Shown piece after piece: positions 49,601 to 61,200 of a stretch of DNA of 64,000 nucleotides. The DNA lies in contig OX387202.1 in the NCBI GenBank assembly GCA_947561715.1, positions 10,119,001 to 10,183,000 of the forward strand, read 5' to 3'. This stretch comes from Ascidia mentula. Its lineage: Eukaryota > Chordata > Ascidiacea > Phlebobranchia > Ascidiidae. The notes under the pieces are model-generated. The model did not search any database, was not told where the DNA came from, and saw only the letters and a program-made list of their open reading frames with translations. A program made the position numbers and the translations under genes. Numbering within the stretch: the stretch's first letter is position 1; each line of letters starts with the position of its first letter.

Positions 49601-50839
49601 GTATTATGCTCAACAGTACGTACTATAACGGCACTTCCAACGCAAATGAAAACTACTCAGTCGAGTCAAGGCACAAAATGGGTGGGCGGACGCACAACAC
49701 CGTAATTTGATTACTTGGGCGGAGTTCTCAGGTTATTGGCATTATGAGACTCTACCGTGACATTTTGCCCCCTGTGTCTAAGGCGGTGTTAGACGTAAGT
49801 TAGTAGTGAACGGACAATGCATTGGTGCTACGAGTGGATACGTGTCAATATATTGTTCGGCCTTATTCTTGCCATATATATAACTACCATACTTCATGCA
49901 TCATAGAATATCAGAACACAACCCATTATATTTTCATGAAGGTTGTGGAAAAGACCAGTACGAGTGCATTAACGGACAGTGCGTTAGCGACACCTACCGG
50001 TGCGATGGATACAACGATTGCGGAGATTTTAGTGATGAAATTATCGGGTGCGTGTTCATTCCTGAAAACATTCACGACAAAAGACCAACTTTACCCACAT
50101 CAACGTCATCAACCACGTCATCAACAACGTCATCAACAATGTCATCACCAACGTCATCAACAACACCATCAACCATGTCATCAACAACAACAATGTCAAC
50201 AGTGTCAGCAACAACATCTACAACGACAGTAGCAACAACGAACGTTAAATTGCCAACTGGTCTTTCTTCCGATATTTACTTGGAGGAAAGCAGTGTAATT
50301 CTGCCTACTGTCGTCACCACAACGTATCCAGATTCAGAAAATGACACGGACTCTTCGGAGATTTCTACCCACCAAGACACGTTTGTGGCTTTACGGACTT
50401 GCCCCGAAGAAGAGATTTGCATAAACGGTGGAAAGTGTGTTGTTGAGGATGAAAGAGCGCGCTGCAAATGCCCACTCGGGTTTATTGGTAGGTTCATTTA
50501 CTCATACATAAAATGTAATTACCTATTATTTGCCACTTGTCTTATTTACCCAAAGTAGGCTATAGCAATTGGTTAAATATTTCTCTCATAAGTTATAAGC
50601 ACTTGGTCACGTAAAACGGAGTTTGGAGTTTTACACTTGGGTTTTCTACAGCGGCAGCACAAACTGTATTTAGCGACGACTTGAATTGTAATTGGATTTT
50701 CTTTTACTCAGGTTCAATTTGTGAGATCGACGATTGTACAATTGGGAACGTTTGTGGATCAGCAGCATATTTTTTGCCCTGTATTCCCACCCTGGTCGTA
50801 AGTTTATGCGCAATATCGTTTCTGCATTGGTTCCAGTAG
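38209..50839 (+). CDS. LDL-receptor class A / EGF mosaic protein, long isoform
   Basis: Predicted 508-residue secreted or surface protein. Exons 38209-38284, 38609-38824, 39038-39262, 42891-43010, 49135-49350, 49942-50487, 50712-50839; every junction is phase 1 and total length divides by 3. Order: signal peptide (MKATATIAYLLYYYALCC), acidic stretch, an LDLa module lacking its first two cysteines, Thr-rich linker, three complete six-cysteine LDLa modules (exons 3, 5', 6' in the order above) with the acidic CDG..DC.D..DE calcium-binding signature, a long Thr/Ser linker of mucin type, and one EGF module split across the last two exons. The end is a hydrophobic segment of about 20 residues (YFLPCIPTLVV..) that may be a GPI-anchor signal or a membrane segment. 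I do not recognise the specific gene. The last donor-like GTAAGT (50798) leaves the 3' end uncertain. Confidence 0.75.
38925..38955. repeat. AT microsatellite
   Basis: Interrupted TATA/ATAT run in the intron 38825-39037 of the LDLa gene. Confidence 0.8.
41590..41595 (+). terminator. Possible ATTAAA polyadenylation signal of the short LDLa isoform
   Basis: Variant hexamer about 935 bases after the stop at 40655, followed by an A-rich run. The sequence between (40656-41589) has no coding signal and would be 3' UTR. Weak evidence. Confidence 0.3.
41596..42890 (+). other. Intron sequence of the LDLa gene, nothing recognised
   Basis: Non-coding stretch up to the acceptor ttttaatccacag (ending 42890). 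It carries a small imperfect direct repeat around 41419-41460 (CCCATGTTACGTCACAA / CCCATGTTGCGTCACAA, about 25 bp apart), each copy with a TACGTCA/TGCGTCA site. Confidence 0.5.
43011..49134 (+). other. 6.1 kb intron of the LDLa gene
   Basis: Between donor GTAAGT (43011) and acceptor cccgtttcag (ending 49134). Searched by eye for further LDLa-type exons (CDG..DC patterns): none. TGACGTCA occurs at 44050, 48304 and 48334. No transposon recognised. Confidence 0.6.
50098..50235 (+). repeat. Coding minisatellite in the mucin-like linker
   Basis: Triplet-rich array built on TCATCAACAACG-type units encoding Thr/Ser runs (TSSTTSSTTSS). All purine/CA-rich, it stays open in another frame as a His/Gln repeat, a by-product of the composition. 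Such arrays usually vary in copy number between alleles. Confidence 0.85.
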
Positions 50840-51024
50840 CAACAATTCGTCCTTTTCAGGTTTTACATAACGGTGCCTGTTCATTTATTTATCTGTTTGC
50901 TATGCACTCAAAAAATTCACGCCTTATTCTTGCTTTTCTTACTGCTACTTCCAACAAGTTGCTTCTTATACAAAGCCCTTCCATTTTTCGTTTTAAAATT
51001 GTTTTTTTGTTGTCTTTTCGTCAA

Positions 51025-51060
51025 ATCTTTCCTTAGTTACACATCTTTCCTTAGTTACAC
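51025..51060. repeat. Perfect tandem duplication, 18 bp unit
   Basis: ATCTTTCCTTAGTTACAC occurs twice without a gap (51025-51042, 51043-51060), downstream of the LDLa gene stop. Confidence 0.95.
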
Positions 51061-51430
51061 ATTGGCCAAGAAAATGCAACATGAAAGGCAATTGTTAATT
51101 AAATTAGCTGTTCTTGTTTGCCAGTTTATTGTATTGCAAGTCATAGCATTTTGACTTTTGTGGTGACGTCAATAGCAATTGTGGTTTACTTTTTTTCCGA
51201 TCTTCGCTTCATGTCACAAGCACTTAGATAGTTCCGGTACCATTTACTGAATAACTTCTCATTATAAATTGGTACAAAATCAACCACAAAATAGTACAAT
51301 TTATGCATTTACTTTATTCATATCATATATATAACTGTGCTGTTCACAGAAATTTTCATGTTTTCAAGCTGCTGGCAGCATTTTATGTTACTCACATGTT
51401 CGCTGCTTTATTTGTGCGCTACTGTTCCTA

Positions 51431-51436
51431 AATAAA
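51431..51436 (+). terminator. AATAAA polyadenylation signal, candidate for the long LDLa isoform
   Basis: Canonical hexamer about 590 bases after the stop at 50839 and 815 bases before the dynein start codon. The interval 50840-52162 holds no gene. Confidence 0.45.
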
Positions 51437-52146
51437 CTATACACTGTGGAGTGCGGTTAATTTCCGTTTTCATAATTTGAAGTACTACATTGACAGGGAT
51501 TTTGCAAAAATGCTCCTAAAGTGACAGCTATTTGATTGAATTTGATTAAAGGTGCAACTTTTTTTTTACAAATTATTATCCAAACGGTTTAGAACTATTT
51601 TCAGAAATCAACACCTCCATAAATTTCACATTTTCATTTTTTTCTTCACTCGAAACTTTCGTGCCCTTTTAATCTACAAAATTATAACAATTGCCGAGGG
51701 TTCTTAACTGAGAACATGTACTTCAGTTTTGAAGTGCCGGTAGCAAAAGTTTGCCATCGATTTTCAGAGCGGCTACCGATCCAGTTAGGACGTCCATGCA
51801 CTCACTTTCCCGATGGATTCTAGACCACTTGAGCTGTCCAAGAGCTCTTTGCTTAGAAATTGGAGACAGATGTTTCATTGAGTTTCTTTCGCTTGTAATC
51901 CGGTAACCAAACTCGCAAAAGTTTGATTTTCAAGGGCAGAAGAGATGCCATTGCATTTGATTTAGCAGGCGCATGTAAAATTTCCTGCTTTCTAAACGCA
52001 AAAACCATTACAGGATGTAAAGAAATATTAGTCTCAGTGCAGTTTTATTTGTTTGACCATGACGTTTGTTACGCAATAAAACAACAATGGATTCGATTCA
52101 TAGAATGCAGACAACAAACTTGAATGTGTTTTGAGTTTTTTCGCTT

Positions 52147-52162
52147 TGTTTTTGTTGCTCAG
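52147..52162 (+). promoter_or_regulatory. 3' splice acceptor upstream of the dynein start codon
   Basis: Pyrimidine tract tttgtttttgttgctcag-like sequence ending in AG at 52161-52162, 83 bases before the ATG at 52246. Either a 5' UTR intron or a spliced-leader acceptor. Confidence 0.35.
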
Positions 52163-52245
52163 CTGCCCTAAAAAGAGGTACAGAAGCGGCTAAAGGCCGT
52201 TCAACTTGGTACAAGCCAGTGTTGTTCAATTCTGAACAAGAAACA

Positions 52246-55200
52246 TGGCCGAAGTATCAGATCCAAGGTAATCTTAGGTAGTAGTATAAATTATATTGCC
52301 AAAAAAACGCATAGCATAGTTTTTTTCTGTTGCATTATTATTGTCTGCACAGATTATGATAGCGAATGTCTGAGTATTCCTTACGTTTCTTAGTGCTAGA
52401 TAATGGTCGCATGCTGGTATCAGGGTCATTGGGAAATTAGCATAGCTTTAAATTCCCCCCCCAAAAAAACGCCAATCTGGCAACAAATATAGTGAGATTT
52501 TAAGCAAGGTTAAATTTGTTTTGCGAAAAATAACCAGTTTGGGAATTCGTAAACTCATGTTAAGCCAGTGTTGCCATGTACATTGCCACTATGTAAATGG
52601 CATTTAGCCTACCTTAAACTCAATACCTTTCACAAAATACTGCAATGCAAAGAAAATCATTGTGAATACACAAAACCACTTTTGGTGCAGATGGGACTTC
52701 CTGCAGAGCAAAACGTTGAAGACCCTCAATCTAAAAATAGACAAATGGAACAAAATGATCCAACAAGAAGAGTTGAAAATCCTTATTCAGGAATTTCTAG
52801 ACAAATCTGACGTCATTGGAATGGTGATATATGCGTCACCTAGTGGTCAATTAACCCCTAGCTACGAATTTCCGAATACGATCAAACAAAAAGGCATGTA
52901 CACATATGCTCTTTACTGTAGTGAAACATATACCATTTAAAGCTGTAGACTTTGGGGTAATTTTTGTGCTGAGTCAAAAGTAGTGTTTAAATGAGAAACA
53001 AAAGTATTGTGAAAACAAGTCACTGGTTTTCAAACGATCACTTCATGCGATATTTTGCTGTAGGCACGTATTTCGTGAAGAGGGAAAAGGTAGCGGTAAC
53101 AAAAGATACCATAAGAACGAAAGTAGTCGTTGGAGACGTCTCACAAATTCCTCTCCAACATCTCTCTCCCATGATTGACGAGGTAAAACTGCAATTTCCT
53201 TTGCGGAGTGGTGAACAGCCAAAGCAATAATGCCTTGCTATAATATGCCCCTTTTACCTTTGTTTTTTTGCCAATATTTTCCAAAAAAAGTGTTGAGTGT
53301 CTTCTAATATGAAAACTAACCTTTGTTACAAGGTATAAACCTGCAAAATTATGTAACTTGTTTCTGTACACGTATTTTTGTTTTGTCTGGGCACCGACCA
53401 CGATTGTCAGCGTCAAGTTAAACTTCACATTTTTAAATCATGTGACATTCGTTTCATTGATCGAAGAAATTCGCATTCGTTTACGACGTGATGCTTAAAA
53501 TTACCTGATTATCATTACAGATGCTTTCACATCTTCTTTCTAATGACGACAATCACCAACGTTGGCCACTTGTCGTATCTGATGACGTAATACGTCATGT
53601 CCACAAACTCAAGAGCAACGTGTACGTGGTGGCCGGTCACGTGAAGGGAAAAACCCTATTACCTTTGCCGGTTGGCTCGGAGAAATTGGAAAGCGAGAAA
53701 TCTAACGAACAAAGGTAGCTGAAACCTGTAATGATAGGACTTTCGCTGCTTGTTTGTCGCGAAAAGGTACACAACTACACAAAAAAGCAAAGGTTTTTTG
53801 CTTTTCTAAATAAATATAAAATGTTTGAAACCAAGTGTTTCTGATTACCATCAGTCGGTTTATTTTTAAAATACGATAAATCGATTTCGCCTACAAAACA
53901 TCATCAGTTTCTACAAATAAAATGCAATAAAGTACTCGAAGCTACCTGTACACAAAATACGCAAGCAAACACAGAAATAAATATAAAATCATTTCTTATT
54001 CGGGCCTCTGCGTATCATTTAGGGCTTTTATGGCGAATTGTTTTCAAATTCAAGCAAAACTAAATAAGCAAAACAGTATCAAAGCAATCCGCTTGAGGCG
54101 ACAATGAGCCGAAACTCCAATCAATACCGGTTTTTTCCCTATTTACCTAACCTCTGTCCTCTGCAGAGCTGTGTTGCACGCAATCGAGACAGTGGTTATA
54201 GAATGGAGTCACCAAGTTCGCGATGTGCTGAAGCAAGATTCGGCGCAGGCGTTACTTGAAGGTCACAATCCCGGGCCAATAGTGGAAATCGCTTTCTGGA
54301 ATGCGAAGTGTAACAACTTGGAATGCATTTACACGCAGGTGCGTAGCAAGTAGAATAAGTCGTTGATCGTAAAGTAAGTTGGCGAATTAAAAATCTTACC
54401 AGTTCTACCTGCTACAGCTACAAAAAAAAATTTTTGATTAAATTTTGGGTGATATCTTTCATGACAAATAACACATGTGAAAAAGGTGGCAGTTTTTGTT
54501 GCTAAAAAAAAACACATGTGGTTTTATTGTGAACAATCATATCTGCCGAAAATTGTTTAAATACAGCAATAAAATCCGAGAGTATTTGTAAACAATACAT
54601 TATTGTATACAATCTTGATCTTCGTCTGTACATTTGATAGGCAAGGTCGTCTAGAGTCAAGCTGCACTGATCAGATCTAATGTGTCGTAACGGGGGCCCT
54701 GTCTGTAACTCATTTAAAATATTTATTCTTTTCTTTGTGTAGCTTCAAAGACCGAAGGTTAAAAAGATGGCCAAAATTTTGGAATTGTCCCACAGCAGTT
54801 ATTACCCTGCACTGCGAGACATCTTTAACAACACCAAAGCAGGTATATACTATGTGATGTGATATCCAGGTTTATCATCTTGTGTTACTGAGCTTTATTT
54901 CAAAATAGCACTACGTGAAGCAAGAGACATCCAGGTCCATTTGAAGCCTTTGCAGTCATTTCTAGATGATCTTGAACAAGTTGATTTTTCAGAGGTAAGA
55001 CTGTATTTAAGAAATATTTGCTTCTAGAACAAATGGTATAATTCCTAATTGAATAGAATATACTGTATATACTGAGTTTGTTATTTAGTTCAGGGTTGTG
55101 TTTGATTACTGTTTTGAGTACCTCGTCAAAACACGTTGGTATTTATTATTTTTGGTGACCGTATAGCTAATTGCACAAACCATATTTATTGCTCTTTTCG

Positions 55201-58200
55201 TTGCCACGAATAAGAGAATCTGTGCTTTCAGTATGAACAACAAACCCATACTAAACATAAATTCAGTCTTATCAAATGTTTTGGTTCTATTCCCAATGCT
55301 ATTGGTATGAATTTATTTTTATTCATATGGGGTTTATTTCTTTACGATGAGACCTCATAGGTCGAAATAGTGGCCATCTGTATGAAGCTTACACAATTTA
55401 TGATTTATGTTGAATACTAAAAAGCAACTTTGTCCCTAAGAACCTGCGCTGATATAAATACTTATGGTTAATTCTTTTCAGGCCATCCCAAAACTCAACC
55501 CATTGATGCACATTATATGCCTGATTTGGTCTCTATCCAAGCATTACAACACACCTATAAGAATCATAGTCCTTCTCAGAGAGATGTGCAACTTCCTTAT
55601 TGAAGTAGTAAGTATTAGTTTTTAACTATTCAGGATAACTTTCTCTTTGATAAACATGTAGGTCTACTATTAAAGTAGGATCATCAATTTAAGTATTTGA
55701 ATTTATTTTTTTACTGAGTTTGGATATGTGACCAACTGTTACAATACATTTGTATTATTCTGTGTTACATACCGGGGTGGACTAGGTTCATAACCATTTG
55801 GGTTGCAAATATAAAGTTAAGCTACTGCATTAACTTAAACAACTGCCAATAATGGGAATCTGGCAAACCAACAAATATGCTTCTAACCAATGAAAAAAAT
55901 TATGCAGAAACCTTGAAATCTATTTGAAAAATGATGATTTGTGAATATTTTAATGTGACATTCGGCCCGCAAGCCAGCATTTGGCCATATACTTTCAAAA
56001 TACTTGTTTTTTATCACTAGCCCATTCTTTACTGTTGTTGTTTTTCAGACGTTTTTTAAAATCATTTTATTGTGTTTACTGTAACGAACTGAAGATGCCC
56101 ATGGGGCGAAATATATATTCCTGATAAAAAGCCAGGCTGATCCTGTAGTAAAAAGCTACTGCTTTTTTAGAGTTAAAAATACTTATTTATTATTTAGTCA
56201 TGCAACTATCTCTCTCCTGAAGATCTACTGAAGGGTGAATTGGATGAAGTCATAGAGAGGGTGCAAAATGCCATTAAAGTCCTTCATGCCTTCAAAGACA
56301 GCTTTCACTACCACAAGTCAAAGATCTCCACCTACTTTGAGGCAATTTACCCTCAAAAAACTGAATATAAAATGTTAAACTAGTGAGAATTTTTTTTTAT
56401 CAGGACAAATCCAAAGTGAAGCATTGGAGTTTTGCTCCAGACATGATATTTTCAAGACTTGATTCTTTTATTGATCGCCTCAACATTGTCATGGTAAGCA
56501 TGTTTCAATACATGAACGACATTTTTATACTATATATTCTAATATTTTCTGGCAGTATTTTTCACAACTGTTGGTGATTTAAGTCAGGGGTTCCCAATCT
56601 GTTTTGACCACAACATTTTTTAACTGGTTATATTCTGTGACCCCATTAGGTTTGAAAGTAATATTTGGTGCAATACTTAGTTGTAATGAAACAATTGAAA
56701 ATCCATCAGGAGGGTCATACTTTGTAAAACAGGACTCTACATGTTATACTTTACGTAACTCCTTACAATCCATAAAAATCAACAGGCGACCCTATGTACG
56801 TCCATGACACTACGTTTGGCAAGCCAAGTACTTTTTTTATAAAATTGACCTAAATTGCCACAGGTCAGTTACAAAATCAGTAGATATCCATTAAAAAACG
56901 ATTTCTTATAAATCAAGCACATTGGTTTGCTCTTTTTTTGTTCAATTTCCATATCAGGAATTTTTCCTGCGGAGTCAAGAGTTTATGAAGTTGGAAAAGA
57001 TTGAGTTTGGTGGAGTGAAGGGCAGAGTGCTTAGCCAACTTGTTCTCAACATATTCGAGGCATTCCAGGAAATTTACAAGGTGTTTGGTGAAAGAACATA
57101 CAACCCTCTTGACCCTGAAGATGATGTAAGTACGGCGTAACCCTTACAACACGTATTGTCGGATCCCTAAACAGCGTTTCTTAAAGTGGGTACTTTGAGC
57201 AATTACGGCGCACTGCTTTTGATATTTTTTACTTTAAACTACATGGAGCAAAGTAACGTAACGTTTCGTAGTTGCGACACCCGATAAAAAGGGTTATCGC
57301 CGAGTCGTGACGCCCTTAAAAATGTTTCAAAATTTGGGACTTAAAATCTGTCAAGGTGACTGATTGTCTGCTATTGTGCTTTGACGGATATAGTAACTGT
57401 TGTGTAATTGTATCATTATGTGTCCCAAAGTTGACCTTACAAAACGGCGCTTAAGACTCGCCGTGCAATCAGCGTGTCTGGCAATGCGACTCACGCCTGT
57501 GGATGTACTGCGCACCTCAGTGGCTAATAATTGCGTTCCTGGCGTTATTTGCGTGTTGGCTTTGCCTATAAAACCTGCGCACCGTTTTGTATCAATACAC
57601 TTGAATTATTTGTGACTGAAGAATACAGACGATCGACTGGCCAAGGTATTTTTGACGAATCAATCTTCAACGGTGCACAAGATGCTTTTCAATTTGGCTG
57701 CACAGGAATCGCCACCAAGAGACATCAATGAGCTCACGTTAGAAGAAATCGTCCAACATATGAAGTTTCAGTTTGACCCCAAACGTTTCATAGTCCGCGA
57801 AAGGTTCAAGTTTTGGACCGACATGAAGCGCAAGCCGGCAGAAACAATTCAAGAGCTCGCTGTTCGCATTCGACAAAGCGCAGCAACTTGCGACTTTGCA
57901 TCCATCATAGATCCATTGGATGAAGCTTTACGCACTCGTTTTATCTGTTCAATTGAAAACGAGGCGGTTTTAAAAGCTCTGTTTAGGACAAAGGATGACG
58001 AATTGAGTTTTGCTCGTGCGATTGACATTGCGGTTGAAACCGAAGATGCTGCCAAAGTGGCTAAAGAAACTGTTTACGGGATGCAGCCATCGACTTCGGT
58101 GTTCAAGGTACGTGCTACAGCTAAGCCGTGGGAGAAACGTAAAGTGGATTCGAGGACGGTGCAATTACCTGAAGGGAGGAAATGTTATCGATGTGGCAAG

Positions 58201-61200
58201 ACTTCGCATCAGGCTTCCGAATGTCGTTTCAAGAATGCAACCTGTCATTTTTGTCACCTAACTGGACACTTGGAATCCGTTTGCCGCAAAAAGATTCGAC
58301 AGCGCTCGTCCCATGGCGTTAAAAGAATTGAGAAACTGAATTGCGTTTCCAGTATTGAAGCAGCCACGCCCAAGTTGGAAGTTCCAATTTGCATCAACGA
58401 TCGTTCGCTGAACATAGAACTTGATACAGCTACCGGCGGAAATTTTCTGTCAAAAGAAACATGGAAGAAGATTGGTTCTCCACAGCTGCACAAAGCAACG
58501 TCGCAGTATCAGTCTGCAAGCAGGCACAACTTGCCGGTAATGGGCACATTTACGTCTGCTACCAGTTATGCAGATTCCGGAAAAGTAGCTTACCTTCATT
58601 TCAACGTCTGCGACATTCCACGTTTGAATTTGGTGGGGCGGAACGGAATACAGAAAATGGGTATTTCGTTGGACAAAGTTCTGTACGGCAAGTCAAGCTT
58701 ACAAGCTGCAGAGGTATTACAAGCCGTAACCGCTCAAGAACCGCAAGACATATCATTACATGAAGAGTGTGTCAAGTTGTGCAGTGAATTCGCAGAACTG
58801 TTTAAGCCCAATTTAGGCTGTCTTCAAGATTATGAACTGGAGGTACAATTTAAGGACGACGCAAAACCAGTTTTCTGCAAACCGCGTTCAGTTCCGTTCG
58901 CTATGCAGAGTGATTTGTCCCAGGTTTTAGATTCCGGGATAAGCAAAGGAATTTGGACTCCAGTGAAGTTCAACGACTGGGGTACGCCAATAGTTCCGGT
59001 CCGCAAATCAATCACTTCTTCGCAAAAGCCTGCTTTAAGAATTTGTGGTGATTATTCCGTGACTGTCAATTCACAATTGGAAGTTCATCGTCACCCATTG
59101 CCATTTCCAGAAGATTTAATGCGGAAGTTAGGTGGTGGTTATGGCTTCACGAAGATCGATTTGGCGGATGCGTACAATCAAATCAAGTTGGGACCAGAAA
59201 GTCGGAAGAAGCTTGCTCTGAGCACACATCGCGGAGTTTTATTACAGAACGTATTGCCTTTTGGTATCAGTTCTACGCCAGCTTATTTTCAAGAAATTAT
59301 GGATGATATCACTAAAGACCTACCGGGTGTAGCAGTATATCTAGATGATATATTGGTCAGTGGTTCGTCTGCCAAGGACCACCTTCACAATCTCAAACGT
59401 TTGTTGCAACGGCTCCAAGACAAAGGCTTACGTTGCAGGAAGCAAAAATGCAAATTTGCTCAACAGCAGGTTGAGTACCTTGGCCATGTTCTCTCCAACA
59501 AGGGCATCACGAAGGGTTCCAAAGTCGACGACGTACAACGTATGCCTGCTCCGCACGTTGTACCGACGCTGCGGTCTTTCCTTGGATCTGTACAATTTTA
59601 TGCAAAATTTTTGCCTGCAGAATTTTCAACTGTAGCAGAACCACTCTACCGTCTCACAAAGAAAGGCATTCCTTGGAAATGGAGTCAAAAAGAAGAACGT
59701 TCTTTCAATCAGCTGAAGGACTTACTATCCAGAGACCAAGTGTTGGTTCATTTCAATCCATCCATTCCTGTTGGTATTGCCTGTGACGCATCAAGTGTTG
59801 GAATTGGTGCTACGTTGTTTCACCGTTTTCCCGACGGCAGTGGGCGACCAATTGCCAATGTTTCTAAAACTTTGACACAAAGCCAGAGGAATTACAGTCA
59901 AATTCAAAAGGAGGCTTTGTCAATCGTTTACGCTCTAAAGAAGTTCTTTCAATATTTGTTTGGAAGAAGATTCATCCTGATAACGGATCATAAACCACTG
60001 ATGTCTTTATTTGGTCCGCAAAAGCCTACACCAGCTTTGGCAGCCAACAGGTTGGCTCGATGGGCACTTTTCTTGAACCAATTTCAGTACACCATCGAGT
60101 ATAGAAAAACCAACGAACACAATAATGCTGATGTTTTAAGCCGACTTCCACAAGGCGATGATACAACTTTCGACGGAGAGGAAAGTGCTGATGACGTAGA
60201 CATCGTTTGTGCCATCGAAACAGTCGGAATGCAAGTGCAAATAGACTCCTCAGCACTACGAAAAGAATCTTCAAAAGACCCAATATTGAACAAGGTGATT
60301 CAATACACGCACGAAGGTTGGCCAAGACAATCTTCCGATGGAAGAATTCCGGAAAGTGAGTAATTTTCTCACTACGTCATATGGAGTTCTTATGTATGGC
60401 TCCAGAATCGTCATTCCAGCAAAACTACGTGACAAAGTTTTGCAGCTACTGCATTTGGGCCATTTCGGCATGCAGCGCATGAAGCAACTGGCCAGGACAG
60501 TGGTGTACTGGCCAAACATAGATCGAGACATTGTGGACATGTGTCGAAAGTGTGGCACATGTGATGAGCACAGAAACGTAATGCCGAAGGCTCCCGTACA
60601 TCCATGGATACTACCCGAGAAGCCATGGAGTCGAATTCATGTCGACCATGCCATAAATTTTATGGGTTACAACTGGTTGGTTGTAATTGATGCTTATACG
60701 AAGTATCCATGCATTCACCGTACTCAAGCAATCACCGCTAAAGCAACAATGGATCTTCTCGACCAAGATTTCGCGCATTTCGGATATCCACACTCAATAG
60801 TGTCCGACAATGCACCATCGTTTACATCGGAGGAGTTCCGAAACTACTGCAAAGAAAGGGGGATTGTTCACCTTACAGGCGCACCTTATCATCCTGCGAC
60901 CAATGGGGCAGCGGAGCGCTTGGTGCAAACTTTCAAGAAGGCATTACGAAAGTCTTCTGAGCCGCCCATGAACGCATTGAGAACTTTTCTCATGCAATAC
61001 CGCCGTATACCAAACAGTAGCGGATACTCCCCAAGTGAACTTTCAAACGGAAGGCAAATACGAACAAAGATTGACACCATGATGCCTTCTCCAGTACATG
61101 ATGTCCAGAAAAAGCAGTTGCAAGGAGTTAAACACGGTGTTTCCACTACACGCGTTAACAGGACATACAACGTCGGTGATCCTTGCTATGCACTGTATTA

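Noticed and set aside
49822-50232. His/Gln-rich ORF overlapping the LDLa exon
   Set aside because: It is the Thr/Ser-encoding CA-rich repeat read in another frame.
53885-53907. Minus-strand CTGATGA...GAAA
   Set aside because: Spacing is right but helix II has at most one pair and no helix III or cut site is visible; at best a very decayed copy.
57400-57615. ORF in the LTR, repeated at 61615-61833
   Set aside because: It is the LTR itself read in one frame; the promoter-like TATAAAA lies inside it and no protein motif is seen.
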